Shown here: piece by piece, positions 10,047 through 20,023 of the stretch | How the letters are laid out: every line of letters begins with the position of its first letter | Position numbering within the stretch: position 1 is the first letter of the stretch | NCBI GenBank assembly: GCA_902523515.1 | Contig: CABYZT010000002.1 | Coordinates: forward strand, 62,001 to 126,000 | DNA length: 64,000 nucleotides | Reading direction: 5' to 3' | From: an uncultured Pelagibacteraceae bacterium | GTDB taxonomy: Bacteria; Pseudomonadota; Alphaproteobacteria; Pelagibacterales; Pelagibacteraceae | Made by a program: the position numbers and the translations under genes | Notes under the pieces: model-generated | What the model saw: only the letters and a program-made list of their open reading frames with translations | Databases searched by the model: none | What the model was told of the DNA's origin: nothing

Positions 10047-10783
10047 TAATTAATTTTATTAAATGTTCTATTAAATCTTATTGACTTATGCCATTTCCAA
10101 AATTCTATAAAACTTCCTATTTTTTTATCAGAAGAAAAAAATATAAATTGAGCTTTTCCTACTAAATTATCTTTATGCACATATCCTACACTTGTTAAGT
10201 ATCTGCTATCTTTAGAACAATCTCTGTTGTCCCCTAAAAAGAAATAATGATCTTTTGGTACAGTAAACACATCAGAATTTTGATAAGTATAATCTTTCAA
10301 ATAAACAGTATGAAATTTTTTTCCGTTTGAAAGCTTTTCCTCAAACCTATAGACATCAATGCTTTTGTCTCCACAGAATATAGTAGTTTTGTTATTAATT
10401 TTAGATTTAAGAATTTCAGAATTATTTAAATATAAATTTGAGTCTATGAACTGAATTTTATCACCAGGCAAACCAATTAATCTTTTAATATAGTCTGTTC
10501 TGTTATCTGCGGGAGTTTTAAACACGATCACATCACCCCTTTCTGGAGGGCTAAACATAATTCTTTTGTTTAATATTGGAGGGCTAAAAGGAAATGAATG
10601 CTTACTATAACCATAGGTATATTTTGTTACAAATAATCTATCACCTACTAACAAAGTAGGTTCCATGGATGATGATGGGATATAAAATGGTTGTACTAAA
10701 AGCGATCTAATTATAACTGCAATTATTAATGCATAAATTAAAGTTTTTAAATTTTCTGAAAAAAAATTTTTATCTAATTTCAT
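10046..10783 (-). CDS. lepB: Signal peptidase I (ORF opens at 10846; MKLDKN start preferred)
   Basis: QPFYIPSSSMEPTLLVGDRL, RGDVIVFKTP, YIKRLIGLPGD, FFLGDNRDCSKDSR. Confidence 0.96.
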   Translation of the reverse strand: MKLDKNFFSENLKTLIYALIIAVIIRSLLVQPFYIPSSSMEPTLLVGDRLFVTKYTYGYSKHSFPFSPPILNKRIMFSPPERGDVIVFKTPADNRTDYIKRLIGLPGDKIQFIDSNLYLNNSEILKSKINNKTTIFCGDKSIDVYRFEEKLSNGKKFHTVYLKDYTYQNSDVFTVPKDHYFFLGDNRDCSKDSRYLTSVGYVHKDNLVGKAQFIFFSSDKKIGSFIEFWKWHKSIRFNRTFNKIN

Positions 10784-11166
10784 GATGATTGAATAATTGC
10801 AAATGCTGTTGAATAATTTTTTTCGTCCGAAATTGATAGAAAACATTTAAAATTTTTGATTTTAAAGTTCTTTTGAATGATTTTTGTAATTTTTTTATTT
10901 TTAACATAATAAGGCTTTCCCATTTTGTTATTAACAACTTCTATATCTTTAAAATTTAAATTTATACGAAAACCTGTGCCTAGAGCTTTAGAAAATGCTT
11001 CTTTTGCAGCAAATCGCTTCGAAAAATAAGCTACCTTATTGTTTACAGTATTAGATTGTTTCAATTCTTTAGATGAATAAATTCTTTTTTTAAATAAAGG
11101 ATTTTTAATCGATTTTTGAATTCTTTTATTTTCAACAATATCAACGCCAATACCTAGAATTTTCAT
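10780..11166 (-). CDS. acpS: Holo-[acyl-carrier-protein] synthase
   Basis: ILGIGVDIVENKRI, RFAAKEAFSKALGTGF motifs. Confidence 0.95.
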   Translation of the reverse strand: MKILGIGVDIVENKRIQKSIKNPLFKKRIYSSKELKQSNTVNNKVAYFSKRFAAKEAFSKALGTGFRINLNFKDIEVVNNKMGKPYYVKNKKITKIIQKNFKIKNFKCFLSISDEKNYSTAFAIIQSS

Positions 11167-11886
11167 TTATTTTTTTATAATTTTTTTAAAGTTTTTAATT
11201 ACTTTTGAAAGTCCATTAAATATTGACTCTCCAATTATAAAATGTCCAATATTATACTCCTCAATATATATTATTTTTGTTAATATTTTTGTGGTTTTAT
11301 AGTCTAAACCATGACCAGCATGGACTTCTATATTTAAACTTGATGCTAATTTTGCACTTTTTTTAATTCTGTTTAATTCACTAGAATAATTTTTTTTTGA
11401 TTTAACTAGGTTTGCTAATTTTCCAGTATGTATCTCAATACAATCGGCATTTAATTTTTTAGCAAGTCTAATATCAATTGGAGATGGATTAATGAACAAA
11501 CTTGTTCTTATCTTTGCTTTTTTAAATTTTTTAATTATTTTCTCTAATTTATTAAGATTGTTTTTTATATTTAGACCTCCCTCAGTAGTAATTTCTTTTC
11601 TATTTTCTGGAACTAAACAAATAAAATTTGGTTTTATCTTAAGTGCTTTATTAACAATATCTTTGTTCATAGAAATTTCAAGGTTTACAGATACATTTCT
11701 TAAACCACAGATTTTTTTTGCATCAATATCATTTATATGTCTTCTATCTTCTCTTAAATGTATTGTTACGGAATCGGCTCCATAACTAATAACTTTTTTG
11801 GCTGCGTATAGTGGATCTGGATGTTTCTCTCCACGAGCGTTTCGTAGAGTTGCAATATGATCTATATTTACACCTAACCTTTTCAC
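11167..11886 (-). CDS. pdxJ: Pyridoxine 5'-phosphate synthase
   Basis: LGVNIDHIATLRNARG, HLREDRRHI, EIHTGKLA, HAGHGLDY, NIGHFIIGESIF. Confidence 0.96.
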   Translation of the reverse strand: MKRLGVNIDHIATLRNARGEKHPDPLYAAKKVISYGADSVTIHLREDRRHINDIDAKKICGLRNVSVNLEISMNKDIVNKALKIKPNFICLVPENRKEITTEGGLNIKNNLNKLEKIIKKFKKAKIRTSLFINPSPIDIRLAKKLNADCIEIHTGKLANLVKSKKNYSSELNRIKKSAKLASSLNIEVHAGHGLDYKTTKILTKIIYIEEYNIGHFIIGESIFNGLSKVIKNFKKIIKK

Positions 11887-12470
11887 TTAATAAATCTGCT
11901 TCCTGGGGTTGTTATTGGTATAGATTTAAGTTCTGGTGGTAATTTATTTGCTTTAAAAGTTGGAACATCAATTTTTAAATGAGATGTTATTCCAGTTTTT
12001 ATTTTTAAAGATTGTTTAGTTGATCGATCAATAATAGATGCAAATCCAATTAATTTTGCTTTTGATTTTTTAATCAATTTAACACACTCCAAACTTGATT
12101 TTCCTGTAGTGATTACATCTTCTATAATTAATACTCTTGTACCTTTTTTAATATTAAAACCTCTTCTGAGAGTAAATTTACCATTTACCCTTTCGCAAAA
12201 AATTGTTTCTTTTTTAAGCAATTTTCCTATTTCATATCCTATAATTACTCCTCCCATTGCAGGAGCTAGTATTAAATCAATTTTTTTAAATTTTTTTTTA
12301 ATTTTATTTGCTAAAGATTTACAAATTTTATCAGCTAAATTAGGGAAACTTAAAAGTTTTGCACACTGAATATATTTTGATGAATGTAGACCTGAGGATA
12401 GAACAAAGTGACCTTCTAATAATGCATTAGTTTTTTTTAAAATATTTAAGGATTTTTTGTGTGAAAGCAT
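11883..12470 (-). CDS. pyrE: Orotate phosphoribosyltransferase
   Basis: LLEGHFVLSSGLHSSKYIQCA, VLIIEDVITTGKSS PRPP loop. Confidence 0.95.
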   Translation of the reverse strand: MLSHKKSLNILKKTNALLEGHFVLSSGLHSSKYIQCAKLLSFPNLADKICKSLANKIKKKFKKIDLILAPAMGGVIIGYEIGKLLKKETIFCERVNGKFTLRRGFNIKKGTRVLIIEDVITTGKSSLECVKLIKKSKAKLIGFASIIDRSTKQSLKIKTGITSHLKIDVPTFKANKLPPELKSIPITTPGSRFIK

Positions 12471-14172
12471 TTCTTTTTTCTTCGTGTCTAATTATCTTAA
12501 ATTTTATACTCTTTTGTTTTAGCTCTGCAATAAAATTAGTAAAATTCTTAAGGTTTCTAATAATTAATTTAAATTTAAAATTAATATAATTGGGATTTTT
12601 ACCAACCATTTCTAAGCTCGATATATTTAACTTATGACTTCCAATTAGTGAGCTTATATCCCCTAACTGACCTGGCTTATCAGGTAATGACATCCAAAGT
12701 GTGGTATTGTATTTTTTTGTTTTTTCCTCTTTTTGCTCTCCTTTATCATGCCAATATCTTCTTATTGCTGCTCTTGCTTTACCTGTTTTGGTTGTTGGTA
12801 TCCAATGAAGTGATGGTGAATTATTTTTTGATGTTATAATTTTTACACGATCACCATTTCTTAAAATAGTTTGTAATTCGTTTTTGTTTCCATTAATTTC
12901 ACAACCAACTGCTGAATTGCCAATTTTAGTATGAACGGCATATGCAAAATCTATAGCTGTTGCGTCTTTAGGTAATTTTATTACTGAACCTTTTGGTGTG
13001 AAACAAAATACGTTTTCTTGAAACATTTGTAGTTTTGTATACTCATAAGAGTCCTCAGGGTTTTCATTTTTTTCTATAATCTCCACAAGATCTTTTAACC
13101 AATCATACTCCTTCCAGCTTAAAGAATTAAATTTTTCAGAAGATTTATACTGCCAATGAGATGCAACACCTCTTTCTGCAAATTCGTGCATTTCGTGTGT
13201 TCTGATTTGAATTTCTATTGGTTTTTTATTTGAACCAATTACTGAAGTATGTATAGATTTATAACCATTGATTTTTGGAGACGAAATATAGTCTTTAAAT
13301 TTTCCTGGTATGCAATTCCATTTTTTATGAAAAATACCAAGAGTTTTGTAACAATCGTCAACATTTTTTAAAATTATCCTAAATCCAATAATGTCTGTTA
13401 TTTGCTCAAGCGAAACTCTTTTTTTTTGGACTTTTCTCCAAATTGAAAAAGGTGTTTTTTCTCTACCATGAATCTCAGCATAAATTTCATTATCATTCAA
13501 GATTTCACTTAACTCAAAAGATTGTTCTTCAAATAAATCTTTTCTATCTAATTTTATTTCATCAAGTCTTTTTTTAATTAATTTTCTTGCATCATTATTT
13601 AAAATTTCAAAAGATAAATCTTCAAGCTCGTCTCTTATTCTGTGCATTCCCATTCTATCAGCTAATGGAGCATAAATTTCCATTGTTTCTTGAGCTATCC
13701 TTTTTCTTTTGTCTTCTTTTGTAATCGCTTTAATAGTCCTCATATTATGTAGTCGATCAGCAATTTTCACTAACAGAACTCTAATGTCTTTTGATGTTGC
13801 TAAAATTAGTTTTCTGAAATTCTCAACTTTAGAATTAGCTCCAGCAGAATTTTCAAATGCTGAAATTTTTGTTACACCGTCGACTAAATCAGCAACCTCA
13901 TCACCGAATTCTTGTTTGATAGTTTCATAAGTTGCAAAAGTATCTTCTATAGTGTCATGTAATAAACCTGTTGTAATTGTAGCGCTATCTAATTTTAATT
14001 CAGTTAAAATATTTGCAACCTCAATTGGGTGAACAGAATATGGATCACCTGATGCTCTTTTTTGACTCTTATGTGCATTAACAGCAAAATTATATGCTTT
14101 ATCCAATTTTTCAGGATTTAGGAATTTATTATAATTCTTAACTTTATTTATAAGTTCATTTGAATTAAGCAT
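12427..14172 (-). CDS. rel: RelA/SpoT-family (p)ppGpp synthetase/hydrolase, short form
   Basis: HD motif HDTIED, synthetase GYKSIHTSV...EIQIRT, TGS VFCFTPKGSVIKLPKDATAIDFAYAVHTKIG, then ACT domain. Confidence 0.92.
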   Translation of the reverse strand: MLNSNELINKVKNYNKFLNPEKLDKAYNFAVNAHKSQKRASGDPYSVHPIEVANILTELKLDSATITTGLLHDTIEDTFATYETIKQEFGDEVADLVDGVTKISAFENSAGANSKVENFRKLILATSKDIRVLLVKIADRLHNMRTIKAITKEDKRKRIAQETMEIYAPLADRMGMHRIRDELEDLSFEILNNDARKLIKKRLDEIKLDRKDLFEEQSFELSEILNDNEIYAEIHGREKTPFSIWRKVQKKRVSLEQITDIIGFRIILKNVDDCYKTLGIFHKKWNCIPGKFKDYISSPKINGYKSIHTSVIGSNKKPIEIQIRTHEMHEFAERGVASHWQYKSSEKFNSLSWKEYDWLKDLVEIIEKNENPEDSYEYTKLQMFQENVFCFTPKGSVIKLPKDATAIDFAYAVHTKIGNSAVGCEINGNKNELQTILRNGDRVKIITSKNNSPSLHWIPTTKTGKARAAIRRYWHDKGEQKEEKTKKYNTTLWMSLPDKPGQLGDISSLIGSHKLNISSLEMVGKNPNYINFKFKLIIRNLKNFTNFIAELKQKSIKFKIIRHEEKRNAFTQKILKYFKKN

Positions 14173-14193
14173 ATTTGATATTATACCACTAAA

Positions 14194-14772
14194 TCAAATT
14201 TGTTTAATAGATCTAATGTCTCTATCAGGAAGCAGAGAAATCAAGGTTTTAACATCAATTTGTTTGTCAGGATGGATCCAATTCTTTTGAATCTCAAATA
14301 ATGGAAATAATACAAAGTTTCTTTTGTGCATCATTTTATGAGGTAAATTAATCTTAGAGTTTTTTTTTGAAACCAAATTATTAAAATCGATTATATCTAA
14401 ATCACATGTACGAGGAGCATTTTTTTTCGCTTTTTTTCTACCTAATTGATTTTCTATAGATTTACATATTTTTAATAGTTCTTGAGGACTGTAATAATAT
14501 TTTAATTTTAAAATTATATTTAAAAACTTAGGTTTTCGTGGGTCAGGCCAGGAAGGCGTTTCATAATAACTAGATACCGAGAGAACATCTAAGTTATGTT
14601 CTGCTAATAAAAATTTTGCTTTTTCTATATTTCTTTTTCTTACACCTAAATTTGAACCTATTCCTAAAAAAACAATTTTAGCTTGATTTTCTAATATATC
14701 TTGCCTTTTCACGGTTCCAATCTCTACTTTTTTTTGTTGCTCTTTTATCATATTGCTTTTTCCCTTTTGCAA
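14194..14772 (-). CDS. folK: 2-amino-4-hydroxy-6-hydroxymethyldihydropteridine pyrophosphokinase (start uncertain, overlaps smpB)
   Basis: [61 protein letters not shown]. Confidence 0.93.
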   Translation of the reverse strand: MQKGKSNMIKEQQKKVEIGTVKRQDILENQAKIVFLGIGSNLGVRKRNIEKAKFLLAEHNLDVLSVSSYYETPSWPDPRKPKFLNIILKLKYYYSPQELLKICKSIENQLGRKKAKKNAPRTCDLDIIDFNNLVSKKNSKINLPHKMMHKRNFVLFPLFEIQKNWIHPDKQIDVKTLISLLPDRDIRSIKQI

Positions 14773-15148
14773 CAGCTAATTCTATTTTAGCCTTTCCTTT
14801 TTTAAAATACATTTTTGTTGGAACTAATGTGAAACCATCTCTTTGCATTTTACCTATCAATTTATTTATTTCTTTTTTATTAAGAAGTAATTTTCTATCA
14901 TCTGTTGGGTTATGATTAGAGTAACTGGCTTGCTTGTATGGAGATATATGTGAATTAATTAAAACAATTTCACCTCCCTTTTCAACAGCATAAGACTCAG
15001 CGATATTAACCTTGCCCTCTCTTACTGATTTAATCTCTGATCCCTTTAAAACAATTCCAGCTTCAAAAAGATCTTCAAAAAAATAGTTAAAACTAGCTTT
15101 TCTATTTAAACAAATCATTTTCAAACCAGGATTGGTTTTTTTGTTCAT
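14678..15148 (-). CDS. smpB: SsrA-binding protein
   Basis: [56 protein letters not shown] tail. Confidence 0.96.
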   Translation of the reverse strand: MNKKTNPGLKMICLNRKASFNYFFEDLFEAGIVLKGSEIKSVREGKVNIAESYAVEKGGEIVLINSHISPYKQASYSNHNPTDDRKLLLNKKEINKLIGKMQRDGFTLVPTKMYFKKGKAKIELAVAKGKKQYDKRATKKSRDWNREKARYIRKSS

Positions 15149-16029
15149 TAAATTAAATTAGCAGAATGAAGAGCTTTTTTTACAATTTCTTTTGTTGTGT
15201 CTGTTACTTTTACAAGTGGTAGTCTTACTTTGTCATCACAAAGTCCTAAAAGTTTTGCAGCATACTTTACAGGACTAGGATTACTCTCAACAAACATTGA
15301 GTGATGAACTGGTTGTAATATTTTATCTAATCTTTCTGCTTCTTTCATTTCGTTATCGGTGTCTGATTTGGAGAATTTTTGAAATTCTGAACAAAGTTTA
15401 GGTGCAATATTGGCTGTTACACTAATAGTACCTACCCCACCACGTTTATTAAATTCAAAAGCATTATCATCATTACCTGTTAATTGAATAAAATCTTTAC
15501 CCATTTTTTCAATTGTTTGTTCAACTCTATCTAAATCACCCGTTGCATCTTTAACACCAACTATATTTTTTAATTCATATAGTCTAGCCATTGTATCAAC
15601 TGACATATCAATCACAGATCTACCTGGAATATTATAAATTATAATTGGGATGCCACACTTGTCATTAATTGCTTTATAATGTTGATACAAGCCTTCTTGA
15701 GTTGGTTTATTGTAATAAGGTGTAACTATCAAAGCTCCATTAGCACCTGCTTTTTCTGCATGTGTGGTTAAAGAAATAGCCTCCTCAGTTGAGTTGGAAC
15801 CCGTACCAGCAATAACTGGAATTTTTCCATTACTTTCTTTAATACATAAATCTATTACTCTTTGATGCTCATGATGACTTAACGTAGGGGATTCACCTGT
15901 TGTACCAGCCGGCACAAGTCCATTGGTACCATTATCGATGTGGAAATGGATTAACTTAATATATGCTTCCTCATCTAGACCATTATTTTTAAATGGTGTA
16001 ATTAAAGCAACATTTGATCCTTTGAACAT
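15148..16029 (-). CDS. dapA: 4-hydroxy-tetrahydrodipicolinate synthase
   Basis: [59 protein letters not shown]. Confidence 0.96.
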   Translation of the reverse strand: MFKGSNVALITPFKNNGLDEEAYIKLIHFHIDNGTNGLVPAGTTGESPTLSHHEHQRVIDLCIKESNGKIPVIAGTGSNSTEEAISLTTHAEKAGANGALIVTPYYNKPTQEGLYQHYKAINDKCGIPIIIYNIPGRSVIDMSVDTMARLYELKNIVGVKDATGDLDRVEQTIEKMGKDFIQLTGNDDNAFEFNKRGGVGTISVTANIAPKLCSEFQKFSKSDTDNEMKEAERLDKILQPVHHSMFVESNPSPVKYAAKLLGLCDDKVRLPLVKVTDTTKEIVKKALHSANLI

Positions 16030-16072
16030 AAATACTTATAACATAGTTTAAAGATTCATATACTAAAAGATT

Positions 16073-18298
16073 ATGCTCAAAAAAATATTATTTTTAGGTT
16101 TCACCATATCAATATTAATATTTTCAAATAATCTCTTTGCTGAAATTAATTCAGTTGTACCTTTAAAAAAACCTGTTTTAAGTAAAGAAGAAATTCAAAA
16201 GAAAATATCTATAAATATCCTTAAGCCATTAAAGAAGCCTAAGAAAACCAAAGAAATTAAAATCGAAGAAGTGATTGTTAAAAAAGAGTTGGTTTTAAAA
16301 GAGAAAAAATTAAGTTTTAAAATACCGAAGAAAAAACCAACTATAGCTGGCATTAGCTCAGCAATGAACATAAAGATTTCAAGATATTATAGTAAAAGAG
16401 ACTTTGGGTTGGCTAAAAAAGCCATTTCAGAAATGCAGAAAAGCAAATGGTCATCTGCGCTTAAAATAGCAAAAAAAGCAAAAGATAACTCTATTTATAA
16501 TTTTATACAATGGAGACATCTTTTAACGTCAGGTAACCAGGCGTCCTTTTACGATTATCAAGTTTTTTTAAATAAAAATTCAGATTATCCTAGAATAAGC
16601 AGAGTTAAATATCTTGCTGAGCATAAACTATCCACAGAAAGTGTTTCACCTAAAAAAATAATAAAATGGTTTGGAGAAAATGATCCATTAAGTGGTTATG
16701 GAAAAATGATACTTGGAGAAAGTCATATTTTAATTGGAGACAAAAATAAAGGTACAAGACTGATTAAAGAAGGTTGGGTCACAGCAGATTTATCCAAAAA
16801 TGAATTAAAATATTTTAGAAAAAAATATAAAAAATATTTAAATGCAGATGACTATATTAAACGAGCTGATTATTTAGCTTGGAACGGTGATAGTTGGGAT
16901 TTACGAAGATTAATAAGGTATCTGCCAAAAGATTACGAACTTTTATATAATGCAAGACATCTTTTAATGAGTAAAGGTTATGGAGTTGACCAAGCCATAG
17001 CAAATGTTCCTCAAAAATTTAAGAATGATGCTGGGTTAAACTACGATCGATTGAAATGGAGAAGAAAAAAAGGACGTGTAGATTCTTCAACAGAAATCTT
17101 ATTGAAAATAAGAAATGATAAAGAGTATTTAGTTAGGCCTGACAAATGGTGGAAAGAAAGAGAAATTATCTCAAGAGCATTGCTTTATAAAAAGAAATAT
17201 GAAATTTCATATAAAATTTCAAGTAATCATGGAATGACTGAAGGATCTGAATATGCAGCTGCTGAATGGATGAGTGGATGGATATCATTAAGTTTTTTAA
17301 ATGATCCAATAACTGCTAAAGATCATTTTAAAAATTTTTATGAAAATGTTAGTTATCCAATAAGTTTATCTAGAGGTGCTTATTGGCTTGGAAGAGCATA
17401 TGAAAAATTAGGCGAAAGAGAGCAATCAAAAAATTGGTACAGAGAAGCCACAAAATATCTTACTACTTACTATGGTCAGCTAGCTTTTTTAAAATTAAAT
17501 CCAAATGGCAAATTTGAGTTAGAAAAAGATATGGAAATTGATCCAAAATATAGAATTCAATTTTTTAATAAAGAGCTTGTAAAAATTTCATATCTACTAG
17601 ATGAATTAAAGAAAGATAAATATACAAAACATATTTTAAGACATTTAGCTAATGATAATATAGCAAAAGGTAGTGAGGTTTTGGCTGCGGAATTAGCTAC
17701 AAGTATTAATAGATACGACTTTGCTATTCAGGTTTCAAAAATAGCGTCTTATCAAAAAAGATTTCATAATAAATACAATTACCCAATAATTAGTACTCCT
17801 AAATATATTAATAAAAGAAAAATTCCAGAAAGTGCTTTGATCTTATCTATAATTAGACAAGAAAGTGAATTTGATTTAGAAGCTAATAGTCATGCTGGTG
17901 CAAAAGGATTAATGCAGTTGATGCCTTACACAGCAAAAATAGTCTCAAAACAAGCAAAACTGCCTTATTCAAAATCAAGGTTAACCACTGATCCAGAATA
18001 TAATATTAATTTAGGTTCACACTATATAGCAGGTTTAATTTTACAGTATGATGGTGCTTATCCTTTTGCAGTCGCTGCTTATAACGCTGGGCCCAACAGA
18101 GTTAAATATTGGAAAAAAATAAATAAAGATCCACAAAAAAAACAAGTTGATTATGTAGATTGGGTTGAATTAATTAAATTTAGAGAAACCAGAAATTACG
18201 TGCAGCGTGTAATGGAAAACTATAATGTCTATAGATATATTTTAGAACTGCGACCAGTAACTATGAAAAACTTTTTTAGAGATCAGCCACTTTATTAA
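16073..18298 (+). CDS. slt: Soluble lytic murein transglycosylase
   Basis: Signal peptide; SIIRQESEFDLEANSHAGAKGLMQLMPYTA, AAYNAGPNRV. Confidence 0.92.
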   Translation: MLKKILFLGFTISILIFSNNLFAEINSVVPLKKPVLSKEEIQKKISINILKPLKKPKKTKEIKIEEVIVKKELVLKEKKLSFKIPKKKPTIAGISSAMNIKISRYYSKRDFGLAKKAISEMQKSKWSSALKIAKKAKDNSIYNFIQWRHLLTSGNQASFYDYQVFLNKNSDYPRISRVKYLAEHKLSTESVSPKKIIKWFGENDPLSGYGKMILGESHILIGDKNKGTRLIKEGWVTADLSKNELKYFRKKYKKYLNADDYIKRADYLAWNGDSWDLRRLIRYLPKDYELLYNARHLLMSKGYGVDQAIANVPQKFKNDAGLNYDRLKWRRKKGRVDSSTEILLKIRNDKEYLVRPDKWWKEREIISRALLYKKKYEISYKISSNHGMTEGSEYAAAEWMSGWISLSFLNDPITAKDHFKNFYENVSYPISLSRGAYWLGRAYEKLGEREQSKNWYREATKYLTTYYGQLAFLKLNPNGKFELEKDMEIDPKYRIQFFNKELVKISYLLDELKKDKYTKHILRHLANDNIAKGSEVLAAELATSINRYDFAIQVSKIASYQKRFHNKYNYPIISTPKYINKRKIPESALILSIIRQESEFDLEANSHAGAKGLMQLMPYTAKIVSKQAKLPYSKSRLTTDPEYNINLGSHYIAGLILQYDGAYPFAVAAYNAGPNRVKYWKKINKDPQKKQVDYVDWVELIKFRETRNYVQRVMENYNVYRYILELRPVTMKNFFRDQPLY

Positions 18299-18345
18299 CT
18301 AAGAAAGTTTTAATTTAAAAGAGGATTTTTAAATAATAATAAATA

Positions 18346-19824
18346 ATGAACCCAAAAGATCTACAAGATGAAATCAAAGAAGGAATAGAGCTTTTCAAAA
18401 ATAAAAAATTTAACGCAGCAAAAAAAATATTTGAAAAACTTGAAGAAAATATTGAAACTAAAACAACTGGTTTATTTTTTTTAGGTGTTATTCAGCTTGA
18501 GCAAAAAAATGTACTTGAAGCAAAAAATATATTTTTACAATTAATCAAAATTGATCCAAATCATGAGGATGCAAATTTAAGTTTGGGTATTATCTTTATG
18601 GGCGAAAAAAAATACGAGAATGCATTAGATCATTTTAAGAACATCATATCTGTAAATGAAAATAATACAAATGCACTTTATCATATTGGATTAACTTATT
18701 TTTACATGAGAAAAATAAACGAATCTATAAACTTTTTTAACAAATGTATTAAATTAAATAAAAATCATCTTCATTCATACTTAATGCTAGGTCATAGTTT
18801 AATTAGAGAAAAAAAATTCAAATTAGCAATTGAAAATTATAATAAAGTTTTAGAAATTGATCCAAAAAGAGAAAGGACAAAATTTAATCTTTCTTGGTGT
18901 TATTTTGCTTTATTTGAATTTAATAAAGCTTTTGAATTCTATGAATTTAGAAAACCAAAATTGCAACCTAGTGGTCGATACTTAGAAGTAACAAGTAAAT
19001 TTAATTCTAAAGAATGGAAAGGTCAAGATTTAACTAATAAAACTATAATGGTAATATGTGAGCAAGGTTATGGCGATAATATTAATTTTTTTCGTTATTT
19101 ATTTTGGCTCAACGAAAAGTTTAATACTAAAATAATTTTTTACTGCCATACAAAATTAAAACATTTGTTTCAACATACACCATTTGAAATTATTTCTGAT
19201 TTAAGCTCAATAACTAACATTGACTATTATCAACATCTATTAAGTTTACCTGCATTTTATTTTGCAGAAAAAAAAAGTTTTAAAGAAAATATAAATTTTA
19301 TTAAAGTAAATGAGAGTGTTGCAACTAAATGGGAAAAAAAACTTAATCATTTTAAAAAACCTATTATTGCTATTAATTGGCAAGGTGATGAAAGATACAG
19401 TCACGATGATATGAGATCAATTCCTCTTTCTTATTATAAAGAAATTCTTAATAATAAGAATTTCGACTTTATTAGCTTACAAAAAAATTTTGGATCCGAG
19501 CAAATTAAATTAAACAAATACGAAAATTTTTTGATTGATTTATCAAATGAAATAGATTTGGGAGAAAACGCATTTGAAGATACGATTGCAATATTAAAAA
19601 AAACTAACTGTGTTGTTACATCTGATACAGCAATTGTTCATTTAGCAGCAACTTTAAATATTAAAACTTATTTATTATTGAGTTACAATCCAGAATGGCG
19701 ATGGCATATTGAGCTTAAATATAAGTGTTTCTATCCTAATCTAAACATAATCCAGCAAAAAAGTCCTGGGGATTGGTATGGTGTTTTTAAAGAGTTAAAC
19801 GATAGATTAAAACAAAATCTTTAA
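18346..19824 (+). CDS. TPR-repeat protein with C-terminal glycosyltransferase-like domain
   Basis: N-terminal TPR units (ALDHFKNIISVNENNTNALYHIGLTYFYM...), then VICEQGYGDNINFFRYL and VVTSDTAIVHLAATLNIKTYLLL, similar to GT9/TPR glycosyltransferase-like proteins. Confidence 0.75.
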   Translation: MNPKDLQDEIKEGIELFKNKKFNAAKKIFEKLEENIETKTTGLFFLGVIQLEQKNVLEAKNIFLQLIKIDPNHEDANLSLGIIFMGEKKYENALDHFKNIISVNENNTNALYHIGLTYFYMRKINESINFFNKCIKLNKNHLHSYLMLGHSLIREKKFKLAIENYNKVLEIDPKRERTKFNLSWCYFALFEFNKAFEFYEFRKPKLQPSGRYLEVTSKFNSKEWKGQDLTNKTIMVICEQGYGDNINFFRYLFWLNEKFNTKIIFYCHTKLKHLFQHTPFEIISDLSSITNIDYYQHLLSLPAFYFAEKKSFKENINFIKVNESVATKWEKKLNHFKKPIIAINWQGDERYSHDDMRSIPLSYYKEILNNKNFDFISLQKNFGSEQIKLNKYENFLIDLSNEIDLGENAFEDTIAILKKTNCVVTSDTAIVHLAATLNIKTYLLLSYNPEWRWHIELKYKCFYPNLNIIQQKSPGDWYGVFKELNDRLKQNL

Positions 19825-19864
19825 GTTTACTATTTAGAAGATAATTACGATTTATAATTATTAA

Positions 19865-19956
19865 TGGCGGAAGAGGAGGGATTCGAACCCTCGGTACAAG
19901 TTTCCTCGCACGGTCATTTAGCAAACGACTGGTTTCAGCCTCTCACCCACTCTTCC
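19865..19956 (-). tRNA. tRNA-Ser (anticodon GCT), genomically encoded CCA
   Basis: Reverse strand GGAAGAGTGGGTGAGAGGCTGAAACCAGTCGTTTGCTAAATGACCG...GGTTCGAATCCCTCCTCTTCCGCCA; long variable arm; anticodon stem GTCGT/ATGAC with loop TTGCTAA. Confidence 0.95.
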
Positions 19957-20023
19957 ATATGACATTGTGTATTAAGCGATTGTATTGAAAATTCAATATA
20001 TATAAAGTAATTATTCAATTATT

